Source: CALKZN01 sp050633785 (GTDB taxonomy: Bacteria > Pseudomonadota > Gammaproteobacteria > Arenicellales > Arenicellaceae). From it: a DNA stretch of 64,000 nucleotides. The stretch's first letter is position 1, and the number at the start of each line of letters is the position of its first letter. The notes beneath the pieces were generated by a model, which saw only the letters and a list, made by a program, of their open reading frames with translations, had not been told where the DNA came from and did not search any database. The position numbers were made by a program, and so were the translations under genes. Below, in pieces: positions 1 through 7,648 of the stretch. The stretch is from NCBI GenBank assembly GCA_050633785.1, contig JBOEHE010000046.1, positions 62,001 through 126,000 of the forward strand, given 5' to 3'.

Positions 1-832
1 CTACATCGGGTGCTATCACCCTGATTTTCTCTTCTGGAACTTTCAATGTACTGGCAGATAAAGTGAGTCGAATCGGGTGTGGATTCTGGGTCGATGTATA
101 CAAGGTGTACTCTTCTTTACCTTGATTATAAACACCCAGATTGGCCCTTGTTTCCATCGGACTCGCATTAACCCGGTTTTGTATCAGGTCGAGTTCCACA
201 ACATGCGCAGCTTTCGACATAATATCGTCGACGGTTTGCTTGTTCCCCAGTTCCCAGTCAAAGCACTGATTATGTTCAAACTCAGGATGAACAACAGCAG
301 CCGTTTCATCCAGACAGCTTGCCAGATCCGTTTGACTGGGCTTTACCTCAAAATCGATTACAACAAGATTAGCCGCAAGCTCAGCAGCTTCAGCCGTATC
401 GGCAACCACAGCAACAACAGGGTCTCCCACATGCAGAACATGTTCGGTCACCAGAACCGGATGTTCAGGCGCAGCCATTGGAGTACCATCACTACTGTCA
501 ATTGGCCAGGCACAGGGTAAGCCACCAATACCCATCTCAGCTAGATCTTCACCAGTAAAGATATCCAGAACGCCGGGAGAGTTTAAGGCAGTCTTTATTT
601 CAACAGATTTAATCGCTGCACAGGCATGGGGAGAACGCACAACATGGAGATAGGCGAGATTACGCATTTTATCAGCCACATCACAGACATAACTTCCTGT
701 TCCAGTAAGAAAACGTTTATCTTCCTTACGTAGAAGGGATTGCCCAACCCAGCCTGTCTCGTCTTTTTGAGTTTTTTTCTGTTTATCAATTGGCGATTCA
801 CCTGTGACCTTAAAAGACCTTACATTATTCAT
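1..832 (-). CDS. Molybdenum hydroxylase large subunit, CoxL/xanthine dehydrogenase family (5' part, cut by window start)
   Basis: This is the first 277 codons of a molybdopterin-binding large subunit of the xanthine dehydrogenase/CO dehydrogenase family, read from ATG at 832 leftward off the window. Such subunits bind the Mo-cytosine dinucleotide cofactor and hydroxylate aldehydes, purines or N-heterocycles using water. The translation has the family opening (WVGQSLLRKEDKRFLTGTG), then SPHACAAIKSVE, then the hammerhead domain with GEDLAEMGIGGLPCAWPI and the later ENRVNASPME-like block (QNRVNASPMETRANLG). An in-frame TAG lies at 833-835, so 832 is the first possible ATG; a GAGG sequence lies about 10 nt upstream. 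The active-site loop and catalytic Glu lie outside the window, so the substrate cannot be read. Promoter motif A lies 75 bp upstream, and a MocA-like gene is divergent. Confidence 0.88.
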   Translation of the reverse strand, partial: MNNVRSFKVTGESPIDKQKKTQKDETGWVGQSLLRKEDKRFLTGTGSYVCDVADKMRNLAYLHVVRSPHACAAIKSVEIKTALNSPGVLDIFTGEDLAEMGIGGLPCAWPIDSSDGTPMAAPEHPVLVTEHVLHVGDPVVAVVADTAEAAELAANLVVIDFEVKPSQTDLASCLDETAAVVHPEFEHNQCFDWELGNKQTVDDIMSKAAHVVELDLIQNRVNASPMETRANLGVYNQGKEEYTLYTSTQNPHPIRLTLSASTLKVPEEKIRVIAPDV

Positions 833-884
833 CTACGACTGCCTCACCCAGTATCTTCAATTTATTATTAGTTCTACTGATAAA

Positions 885-948
885 AGTATGAGACAGGGGC
901 TTTGGAAAATAAATTTCTATTTTCTAAGCTTAGAATTCTGTTTTTCCG
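885..948 (-). promoter_or_regulatory. Promoter with shared 41-bp motif, copy A
   Basis: Positions 908-948 hold copy A of a 41-bp motif found four times in this window. Read in the gene direction it starts CGGAAAAACAGAATT and ends AAATAGAAATTTATT. The sequence CATACT at 890-885, 17 bp beyond the motif, is a good -10 candidate. The centre contains the perfect palindrome TTCTAAGCTTAGAA and a T-N11-A core as in LysR operators. It would drive the molybdenum hydroxylase gene starting at 832. The sequence match is seen directly; the role is inferred. Confidence 0.72.
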
Positions 949-1021
949 AAACGTCATTCTGCTTGTTTACTGCTAAGATAAGTTATGGAAATAACCGAAC
1001 ACCAGCATTATCAAAAGATCA

Positions 1022-1636
1022 GTGACAACATCAACACAACAAAAAACAGCTACCGTAATCCTTGCTGCTGGCGGCAGTCGGCGCTTGGGAAAGCCCAAAC
1101 AGGCATTGCCCTATCGAAATTCCACCTTATTACTTCACTGCATCAAACAAGCGTTATCGTTGAAGTTACCAACCCATGTAGTACTAGGCGGACACTCAGA
1201 TCAGTTCAGTCAGCAACTGGCACCCTTACCGGTAACACTGTGCATAAACGAACAGTGGTCTCAGGGTATCAGCACCTCTATACAGTGCGGTCTGCATAAT
1301 ATTGACCATTCAATCCATGCAGTACTCTTTATGCTCTGCGATCAACCCTTCATCCCAACAGCACATTACCAAGGGCTCATACAGTCAGCCGAAGACAAGC
1401 CTCAGTCTATTATTGCTACGCAGTATCAACAGGGACACACCGGTGTCCCTGCTATAATTCCAAAATCACTATTTCCTGAACTATTGGCTCTGCAAGGTGA
1501 CAAAGGCGCCCAAAAGATCATTAGTCGACATCAGAGTAAAGTCATTCCCAAACACTGCCTGCAGGCATCATGGGATATAGATACACCAGAGCAAGCACAG
1601 TGGTTGCACTCTGGCCCACCACTGAAAGACCTCTAG
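1022..1636 (+). CDS. MocA-like nucleotidyltransferase (molybdenum cofactor cytidylyltransferase family)
   Basis: This 204-residue protein belongs to the MobA/MocA-type NTP transferases. The N-terminus has the nucleotide-binding signature LAAGGSRRLGKPKQALP at residues 14-30, followed by the family block MLCDQPF, which contains the metal-binding Asp. MocA enzymes add CMP to molybdopterin to make the cytosine dinucleotide cofactor used by CoxL/XDH-type enzymes, and such genes commonly sit beside the hydroxylase gene, as here. The start is a GTG at 1022 with a poor ribosome site. The gene is divergent from the hydroxylase and its stop overlaps the stop of the carbonic anhydrase by 3 bp. The exact nucleotide added (CMP or GMP) is inferred from context. 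Confidence 0.85.
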   Translation: MTTSTQQKTATVILAAGGSRRLGKPKQALPYRNSTLLLHCIKQALSLKLPTHVVLGGHSDQFSQQLAPLPVTLCINEQWSQGISTSIQCGLHNIDHSIHAVLFMLCDQPFIPTAHYQGLIQSAEDKPQSIIATQYQQGHTGVPAIIPKSLFPELLALQGDKGAQKIISRHQSKVIPKHCLQASWDIDTPEQAQWLHSGPPLKDL

Positions 1637-2220
1637 GCTTTAATCAACTCTTTGAGCAAGCCATCTGAAATATTATAAATCCATCCATAGATATTGAGTT
1701 CCCTACCTCGGTCCAAAGCCTGAGCAACAACGCTGGTTTTCTTCAGATTGTTCACTTGTTTTAGCACATTTTCCTCACAGGCCAGATCAAATTTTTCAGT
1801 ATCAGTTAAGTCACTTCTAGACTGAATTTGTCTGTCGTCGATCAAGTCTGCAATGCCGTGAACCCAGTTATCAACAATGCTCGACCCTCTGGGGTTCATA
1901 GCAGCAGCCACACCACCACAACCATAATGTCCAACAACAATAATGTTCTTCACTTGCAATACATCAACCGAGTATTGCAGTGCGGATAGAAAGTTCATAT
2001 CACTTTCAATCACTTGATTGGCAATATTCCTATGCACAAACAATTCCCCTGGTAGCAGGTCGAACATCATATTCACAGGCACCCGGCTATCAGAACAACT
2101 GATCCATAGATAATCAGGATTTTGCGCTGCCGCCAGTTTTTCAAACAATTCAGGTTGTTCTTGTTTCATCTTTTTTGCCCAGGCTTTATTTCTGGCAAAA
2201 AAGTCAATCGACACACTCAT
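1633..2220 (-). CDS. can: Beta-class carbonic anhydrase
   Basis: This 195-residue protein is a beta carbonic anhydrase, interconverting CO2 and bicarbonate in the cytoplasm. Zinc ligands are visible as Cys42 in SCSDSRVP, His98 and Cys101 in GHYGCGGV; Asp44 and Arg46 form the usual catalytic dyad. The length is near the bacterial norm (about 200-220). It converges on the MocA-like gene and lies just downstream, on the same strand, of the biotin-dependent carboxylase operon. Bicarbonate is the co-substrate of biotin carboxylase, so a supporting role is plausible but inferred. A hairpin between it and the carboxylase operon suggests separate transcription. Confidence 0.93.
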   Translation of the reverse strand: MSVSIDFFARNKAWAKKMKQEQPELFEKLAAAQNPDYLWISCSDSRVPVNMMFDLLPGELFVHRNIANQVIESDMNFLSALQYSVDVLQVKNIIVVGHYGCGGVAAAMNPRGSSIVDNWVHGIADLIDDRQIQSRSDLTDTEKFDLACEENVLKQVNNLKKTSVVAQALDRGRELNIYGWIYNISDGLLKELIKA

Positions 2221-2273
2221 GACTACTTTTATTTCTCTCTTAATTCTCTTAAAACGTTTTATATGTAAAAGAC

Positions 2274-2302
2274 GATTTGAGGGAATTCCCCCCCCTCAAA
2301 TC
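2274..2302 (-). terminator. Probable terminator of the transporter/carboxylase operon
   Basis: A 10-bp perfect inverted repeat (GATTTGAGGG at 2274-2283 and CCCTCAAATC at 2293-2302) with a 9-nt loop lies 18 bp after the stop of the biotin carrier gene. On the minus strand it is followed by a short CTTTTA stretch, so the U tract is weak. Confidence 0.55.
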
Positions 2303-2320
2303 ACAGTGGAATAAAAACAA

Positions 2321-2539
2321 CTAGTCTATTTCTACAGCTACCATTCCAGCATCAAGGCCTTCTTCATCGTTTTTGACATGAACTGCTGTCACGGTTCCAC
2401 TGACAGGTGCCTGATGGGGAATTTCCATTTTCATGACTTCCATAATAAACAGATCCTGCCCTTCATTGACTGTATCGCCTTCTTTGACCAGAACCTTCCA
2501 CATATTGCCGGAAGTGGCTAACTCTACTTTTGTACTCAT
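2321..2539 (-). CDS. Biotin carboxyl carrier protein (biotinyl domain only)
   Basis: This 72-residue protein is a stand-alone biotinyl/lipoyl-attachment domain. The biotinylation site is Lys37 in EVMKMEI, with the paired PVSGTV hairpin strand about 35 residues after the first strand, as in biotin carriers. It lacks the long N-terminal region of AccB, so it is closer in size to the C-terminal carrier domain of urea carboxylase. It is the last gene of the operon, 12 bp after pxpC. It would shuttle carboxybiotin from the biotin carboxylase (4420-5832) to the PxpB/PxpC carboxyltransferase. The family is clear; the partner assignment comes from the operon. Confidence 0.9.
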   Translation of the reverse strand: MSTKVELATSGNMWKVLVKEGDTVNEGQDLFIMEVMKMEIPHQAPVSGTVTAVHVKNDEEGLDAGMVAVEID

Positions 2540-2551
2540 AATATTGTCCCC

Positions 2552-3541
2552 TTAAAGGATGCTTGCTTGTGTGCAAAGCGTGTTGATATTGCTGCGTAAT
2601 GCCTGTGCCTCTTTAACTGACACTTCCTTAAACTGGATAGTGTCGCCAGGTTTGGCCTGAGCCAGTTTCCAGAAACCCACAGAAGGAACGGTGTAAGGAT
2701 TGATAAAACCTCCCATGCTGGGACCATCGTTCATAAGAATAATCGGGGTTTGTCCAGCCAGGTTAATAGCGCCAATGGGATAGCCTTGATCAATAATATT
2801 GGAAGGCTCAGTACCATGCTCCAATGATTTCTTATACGCCTTTTCGTTAAAGGTCCAATCCGGACCATCCAGACGAAACCCAGTACGATCACTTTTAGCT
2901 GACAGTTTCCAATCTGAACTTAAAAACCGCTGATGCCCTTCATCATCAACCCAGTCATCATTTGGCCCACGCACTACTTCCAACTGCCAGGTCTTATCCT
3001 CAGAAAAGACCGGCAATGATTCAGCCTTAACGCGGCGAGGGTTGCTGGCAATGGCCAATTGTTCGCTTGAAGGTTCGAAAACAGGCAAATCCTGTTTTTC
3101 AACGATGGCATGACCTTCCATTCCGCCAACACCAGCTTTATGAAAGGTCGAGCGTGAACCAAGCCAAGGTGTTGTTGCAAAACCTCCGGCAACAGCAATA
3201 TATGCCCTCACTCCTGGGCCATTAACAAATGCCATTTCCAGCACTTGCCCTTTGCTCACGGCAATGCTGGTCCAGCGTTCGACTGGAACTCCATCGATTT
3301 TGGCCTGCATGTCGGCGCCAGTTATGGCGATAATCGTGTCATAGTCAAACTGCAGAGTGGGTCCGATATACTGACATTCCAATCCTGCATCTCCCTCTTC
3401 GTTACCCACCAATAAATTGGCCAATCGAAAAGACCAGTTATCCATAGGTCCTGAGGGCGGAAAACCTTGATTCCAATATCCAAGCCGACCGGGGTAATCC
3501 TGCACTGATGTTTCCAGGCCTTTTTTAATTACTTTAATCAT
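2552..3541 (-). CDS. pxpC: PxpC/KipA-type carboxyltransferase subunit (urea carboxylase-like)
   Basis: This 329-residue protein belongs to the 5-oxoprolinase subunit C/KipA family, homologous to one half of the carboxyltransferase domain of urea carboxylase and to allophanate hydrolase subunit 2. Residues 13-45 carry the signature VQDYPGRLGYWNQGFPPSGPM, followed by SFRLANLLVGN, which is closer to the urea carboxylase wording (YPGR-GYW, PPSGPMD) than I expect of simple KipA. Later blocks are YIAVAGGF and INLAGQTPIILMNDGPSMGGF. It would work as a complex with PxpB just upstream (9 bp gap) and accept CO2 from the biotin carrier encoded downstream. The true substrate (5-oxoproline, another lactam, urea or guanidine) cannot be read from sequence. 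Confidence 0.88.
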   Translation of the reverse strand: MIKVIKKGLETSVQDYPGRLGYWNQGFPPSGPMDNWSFRLANLLVGNEEGDAGLECQYIGPTLQFDYDTIIAITGADMQAKIDGVPVERWTSIAVSKGQVLEMAFVNGPGVRAYIAVAGGFATTPWLGSRSTFHKAGVGGMEGHAIVEKQDLPVFEPSSEQLAIASNPRRVKAESLPVFSEDKTWQLEVVRGPNDDWVDDEGHQRFLSSDWKLSAKSDRTGFRLDGPDWTFNEKAYKKSLEHGTEPSNIIDQGYPIGAINLAGQTPIILMNDGPSMGGFINPYTVPSVGFWKLAQAKPGDTIQFKEVSVKEAQALRSNINTLCTQASIL

Positions 3542-3550
3542 CTCTCACTC

Positions 3551-4423
3551 CTAGAACCGATCGTTCTTGTTAATTGAATCGACCCAGTCCTTATAGTTTT
3601 TGACTGAGAATTTCTGATATTCAACAACATTGTAAATATAACTGCCATCTTCAACCTGACGCTCTACATGTTCAAACTCTTCAATTGAACAAGGGACAAA
3701 TTTCACGCGGTCTCCCGGCTTGAACAGACAAATACTCTCTTCAAACTGTGGAAAGCGCTTTTCAATGTCCCAGATTGGCACTGGAATTCGACCAAATATC
3801 TGATACCCACCTGGCAGGCGCTCAGGGTAGATTGCGGTTGAAGCACCGCCCATGCCAACCGTGCCTTTGGGTGTCCAGGTTCGAGGAGGGTTGTATTTTG
3901 GAGCCGTTAACATGCAGCGAGGATCCAGAGGCATCATAAATGGCAGCCCCGGCCAAAAGCCCAGTGAGGCCACCCAGTATTCAGTCGCGGAGTGAACTCG
4001 CACAAAATGTTCAGGATCATTCAAGTTGTTCAATTCCGCCAACAGCTCTGGATCACGTTGCTTGTCTGGGCTGATTTTCTCTATATAATCGTCAATGCAT
4101 TCATTGCTCCACGGATCAAGATACACAGTTGGAAAATAGAAAACTCGACTATTGAGTTCCAGATTATCACTGGAACCCAGCGAAGCAATCAGTTCTACCA
4201 ACTCAGCTTTGACATAATCAAAATCAACCACATCCGGGTCATAATGAATCAGTGTTGACGCAAAACAGGGAGCTGTTTCAATAATACCCTTGGGTTTATT
4301 CTGTTTAATAGCTGCTGCCAGCCCCTGCCCCATGAAATTCAATTCAAGGTTCATCTCATTACCGAACTCAATCAATATATATCGATCCCCCCCCGGCAGG
4401 AATTTTGGTTCTGAATAGATCAT
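3551..4423 (-). CDS. pxpB: PxpB/KipI-type carboxyltransferase subunit (allophanate hydrolase subunit 1 family)
   Basis: This 290-residue protein belongs to the PxpB/KipI family. The core block is NPPRTWTPKGTVGMGGASTA followed by IYPERLPGGYQIFGRIPVPI; the PRTWTP element resembles the urea carboxylase carboxyltransferase domain more than ordinary PxpB. It is longer than E. coli PxpB (about 218), with about 50 extra C-terminal residues, again like the urea carboxylase version. It overlaps the biotin carboxylase gene by 4 bp and precedes pxpC, which suggests translational coupling. It is expected to pair with PxpC as the carboxyltransferase half of a split biotin enzyme. Confidence 0.88.
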   Translation of the reverse strand: MIYSEPKFLPGGDRYILIEFGNEMNLELNFMGQGLAAAIKQNKPKGIIETAPCFASTLIHYDPDVVDFDYVKAELVELIASLGSSDNLELNSRVFYFPTVYLDPWSNECIDDYIEKISPDKQRDPELLAELNNLNDPEHFVRVHSATEYWVASLGFWPGLPFMMPLDPRCMLTAPKYNPPRTWTPKGTVGMGGASTAIYPERLPGGYQIFGRIPVPIWDIEKRFPQFEESICLFKPGDRVKFVPCSIEEFEHVERQVEDGSYIYNVVEYQKFSVKNYKDWVDSINKNDRF

Positions 4424-5832
4424 TGTGCTGCCTCGGATTTAAGTGATAATGAGGGTGTTGAAGCTGGTGATAACAGCTCCGCTTTATTCTTATCAACAAA
4501 CCCGGTGAATAAGGCCATCTCAATAAACTCAGGATGGTTGATAGTGTTGATTAAGAAATCAATATTATGCGTAATACCTTCAAGTCGAGTCGATGACAGA
4601 GCTTCGGTAGAACGACTGATGGCCTCATTGCGATCTTTGCCATAGCAAATCAGTTTGGCCACCATAGGGTCATAATACGCGGTGATCTTGTCACCGGCAC
4701 GAACGCCTGTGTCAAAACGAACGTTGGGATCACCGTCCAGCTCAAAAGCATTAAATTCACTGATGTCTCCAGGACAAGGCATAAACATTTTTGTCGGATC
4801 TTCTGCGTAGATTCTCGACTCAATAGCATGCCCGGACTGAACAATTGTCGCTTGTGTGATATGCGACAAATCCTCTCCCAGAGCATGTCTGATCTGCATT
4901 GCCACCAAGTCACTGTTGGTGGTCATTTCTGTCACAGGGTGCTCCACCTGAATACGGGTATTCATTTCCAGAAAGAAAAATTCCAGAGTATCAGCATCAA
5001 CCACAAATTCGACAGTGCCTGCCCCGCTGTAAGATTGACTGGCTGTCAGGTCGACAGCGGCTTTTGCCATGGCTTGTTTAGTTGTTTCTGGAAGCCCCGG
5101 GGCAGGTGCTTCCTCGATGATTTTCTGAAAACGTCTCTGGATAGAACATTCCCGTTCATGGTAATGAACCGCGCGCCCATCACCAAAACCAAAAACTTGA
5201 ATTTCAATGTGCCTCGCCCTGGGAACATAGCGTTCCATAAAGATGGTGCCATCACCAAATGAACGTTCTGCCATCAATTGTGTTGATTCTGCGACAGCGA
5301 CCAGTTGCTCCGACGATTCCACCAGACGCATACCAATGCCACCACCACCGGCAGAAGCCTTTACCAACAATGGGTAACCGACATCAGCAGCGGCCTGTTC
5401 TATGCCTTTGGTGTCGCCAGTGGCGAAACGTTTACTGCCTGGCAACACAGGCACACCAGCAGCAACAGCAATAGCTCTGGCTCGTTCTTTATCCCCCATA
5501 TCTTCAATAGATTTAGGGCTTGGACCAATCCATTTTATGTCATGGTCCTGCAGTAGTTGAGCGAAACTCGAATTCTCAGCCAGAAAACCATAACCAGGAT
5601 GCACAGCATCAACTTTTGCCCGCAAGGCGACATCCAATAAAGTCTCCGCTTTAAGGTAACTTTCAGCCGCTTTAGCTGGACCTATATGATGCGCTTCATC
5701 CGCCAGAGCCACATGCAGGGAGTTTTCATCAGCCGTCGAATAGACAGCTACTGTTTTAATGCCCAGGCTCTGACAGCTCTTAATGACTCTGCAGGCAATT
5801 TCACCTCGATTGGCGATTAGTATTTTTTTCAT
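4420..5832 (-). CDS. Biotin carboxylase subunit (AccC-like, of a split lactam/urea-type carboxylase)
   Basis: This 470-residue protein is a full biotin carboxylase: the N-terminal domain starts KKILIANRGEIACRV, the ATP-grasp domain has the glycine loop KASAGGGGIGMR, and the active-site block FFLEMNTRIQVEHPVTE is present, followed by the C-terminal domain to about residue 450. It uses ATP and bicarbonate to carboxylate biotin on the small carrier protein. It is not beside an accB/accA/accD set but lies between pxpA and pxpB, so it likely serves the PxpB/PxpC carboxyltransferase rather than fatty acid synthesis. The start at 5832 follows the pxpA stop by 20 bp, with an AGGAAAA ribosome site. 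Confidence 0.92.
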   Translation of the reverse strand: MKKILIANRGEIACRVIKSCQSLGIKTVAVYSTADENSLHVALADEAHHIGPAKAAESYLKAETLLDVALRAKVDAVHPGYGFLAENSSFAQLLQDHDIKWIGPSPKSIEDMGDKERARAIAVAAGVPVLPGSKRFATGDTKGIEQAAADVGYPLLVKASAGGGGIGMRLVESSEQLVAVAESTQLMAERSFGDGTIFMERYVPRARHIEIQVFGFGDGRAVHYHERECSIQRRFQKIIEEAPAPGLPETTKQAMAKAAVDLTASQSYSGAGTVEFVVDADTLEFFFLEMNTRIQVEHPVTEMTTNSDLVAMQIRHALGEDLSHITQATIVQSGHAIESRIYAEDPTKMFMPCPGDISEFNAFELDGDPNVRFDTGVRAGDKITAYYDPMVAKLICYGKDRNEAISRSTEALSSTRLEGITHNIDFLINTINHPEFIEMALFTGFVDKNKAELLSPASTPSLSLKSEAAQ

Positions 5833-5852
5833 GTTATTTTCCTCTTTTAATC

Positions 5853-6584
5853 TTAGCAGACAAACTCGCTAAGTCTTTCTCGTACGGCTTTCGCCACAGC
5901 AACGGCATTGGGTGTATCAGAGTGAACACAGATTGTTCTGGCCTTTACCGGGACATCATTGCCATTAACGCTGGTAACTAATCCTTCTTTCACCGCCCGA
6001 TAACTTTTGTCCGCCGCCGCTTCGGCTGAAACCGCATGGTGTTCCCGGGTGATGATCAAATTACCATCGTCTCCATAGTCAAGATCAGCAAAAAACTCTG
6101 GAACAAAAGTAATTCCCCTTTGTTCAAATACGCTTTGATGAAGTGTTCCACTCAAACCGAAGACCGGCAGTTGAAAAACTTCAGCAGCATCCGCAACAGC
6201 ATGGGCCGTTTCTTCGTATTTTGCCGCCATGCCATAAAGTGCACCGTGTGGTTTGAGATGATTCAATGCCAGGCCTTTTTCTTCCAAAAACCCCTTTAAG
6301 GCTCCTATTTGGTAAATGATGATATTTTTCATTTCCTGACGATCAATTTTCATTTCTCTACGGCCAAAACCCGGAAGGTCGGGCAATGAAAAATGCGCCC
6401 CTATCTTTACCCCAAACTTGTGCGCCAATTCTATCGTGCTTGACATATGGTTCGGGTCTGAACCGTGAAAACCACAGGCAACGTTTGCCTCAGTAATGAA
6501 AGGCATTATTGCTGTATCATCACCCATCTGATAAAGACCGAAGCTTTCTCCCATGTCACAGTTAATATCTACTTGTACATTCAT
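5853..6584 (-). CDS. pxpA: PxpA, LamB/YcsF-family 5-oxoprolinase subunit A
   Basis: This 243-residue protein belongs to the LamB/YcsF family, the subunit of 5-oxoprolinase thought to handle the lactam ring. Family blocks are VDINCDMGESFG at the start, ANVACGFHGSDP, GAHFSLPDLPGFGRREM, LKPHGALYG and ICVHSDTPNA near the end. Two positions differ from the usual form: the AHP block reads AHF, and VHGDTP reads VHSDTP, which may point to a changed substrate. It lies 26 bp after the ABC permease and 20 bp before the biotin carboxylase, so uptake and ring opening seem coupled. Confidence 0.9.
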   Translation of the reverse strand: MNVQVDINCDMGESFGLYQMGDDTAIMPFITEANVACGFHGSDPNHMSSTIELAHKFGVKIGAHFSLPDLPGFGRREMKIDRQEMKNIIIYQIGALKGFLEEKGLALNHLKPHGALYGMAAKYEETAHAVADAAEVFQLPVFGLSGTLHQSVFEQRGITFVPEFFADLDYGDDGNLIITREHHAVSAEAAADKSYRAVKEGLVTSVNGNDVPVKARTICVHSDTPNAVAVAKAVRERLSEFVC

Positions 6585-6610
6585 GATTATCTCTTTGGTT
6601 GATTAAAGCT

Positions 6611-7648
6611 TCAGTCCTGAAGGTTGGCCATAATTTTCAGACGCACTTGATCGGCTATCACAGCAACAATCAACAAACCGCCAATCACAACCGTCTGCAG
6701 ATAGGACTCAATGCGAGCCAGATTCATACCATTTTGAATCAAGCCAATGAACAGAGCTCCCAGAACAACATTTTCTATTCGCCCCACACCTCCGCGCAGA
6801 CTCACCCCAGCAATGACACAGGCAGCTATCGACTCCAAGGGGAAATTAGCACCGATATTGGCTTCCCCAGTATCCAGTCTGGCCGTTAGCAACATGCCAC
6901 AAATAGCCGCAACGGCACCGCTTATGACATAGGCTAAAAGCAACATTTTGCGCGTATCTATGCCGGACAATTGTGCCGCCTTTATATTGCCGCCAACAGC
7001 ATAGAAATAGCGGCCGGTCCGTGTCCAGTTAGCCAGCACTGTCAGCATAATAACCAGTAACAAACAAACCCAGATCGGTGATGGAATACCCAATAGTTGA
7101 CCAAAACCGAATATGTTTGAAAACTCCATTGGCATACCATAAACCGGGGCTCCACCAGTCATGTATAGAGCAATACCAAAGCCAATTGAAGACATTCCCA
7201 ATGTCATCATAAAAGGCGATACTTTAAAGATAGAAACCCCTATGCCATTGACCAGACCAATCAGTGTCCCCGCTGCAATTCCGGCAAACACCCCAAGACT
7301 GATAGCCAGCATAACTGAATCCGGATAAGACGCATAAACCAGCGACATCACTGTTGCTCCCACAACGGAAGTGACAGCAACAATAGTGCCGACTGATAAG
7401 TCAAACCCACCAGTCAATAGAGCAAACATCTGCCCCATGGCGATCAACATCAAATAACTGGATTGTCTGAGAACATTGAGCATGTTTCTCGACGTCAGGA
7501 AATTATCGGATAAGGCCGTAAAAATGATTAAGGCTATAACCAGTAAAAAAGGTAATACGCCTAAGCGCACAAAGGTAAATTGAACCCAATAAAGCAGGCT
7601 TTTGCTATCCGCTTCAGGGGTTTGTGTTTTCGAAATAGTAGACATCAT
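6611..7648 (-). CDS. ABC transporter permease, ribose/xylose (RbsC) type
   Basis: This 345-residue inner-membrane protein is a BPD_transp_2 family permease of the ribose-type (CUT2) importers. It has about ten hydrophobic segments from residue 30 on and the typical blocks QMFALLTGGFDLSVGTIVA and, near the end, CVIAGVSLRGGVGRIENVVLG. It overlaps the ATPase gene by 4 bp. Despite the sugar-transporter family, the operon encodes lactam/amide enzymes, so the substrate is probably not a sugar (inference). Confidence 0.92.
   Translation of the reverse strand: MMSTISKTQTPEADSKSLLYWVQFTFVRLGVLPFLLVIALIIFTALSDNFLTSRNMLNVLRQSSYLMLIAMGQMFALLTGGFDLSVGTIVAVTSVVGATVMSLVYASYPDSVMLAISLGVFAGIAAGTLIGLVNGIGVSIFKVSPFMMTLGMSSIGFGIALYMTGGAPVYGMPMEFSNIFGFGQLLGIPSPIWVCLLLVIMLTVLANWTRTGRYFYAVGGNIKAAQLSGIDTRKMLLLAYVISGAVAAICGMLLTARLDTGEANIGANFPLESIAACVIAGVSLRGGVGRIENVVLGALFIGLIQNGMNLARIESYLQTVVIGGLLIVAVIADQVRLKIMANLQD

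Noticed and set aside
77..520. A plus-strand frame of 147 codons
   Set aside because: It is antisense to the molybdenum hydroxylase gene, whose translation matches a known family over the whole interval.
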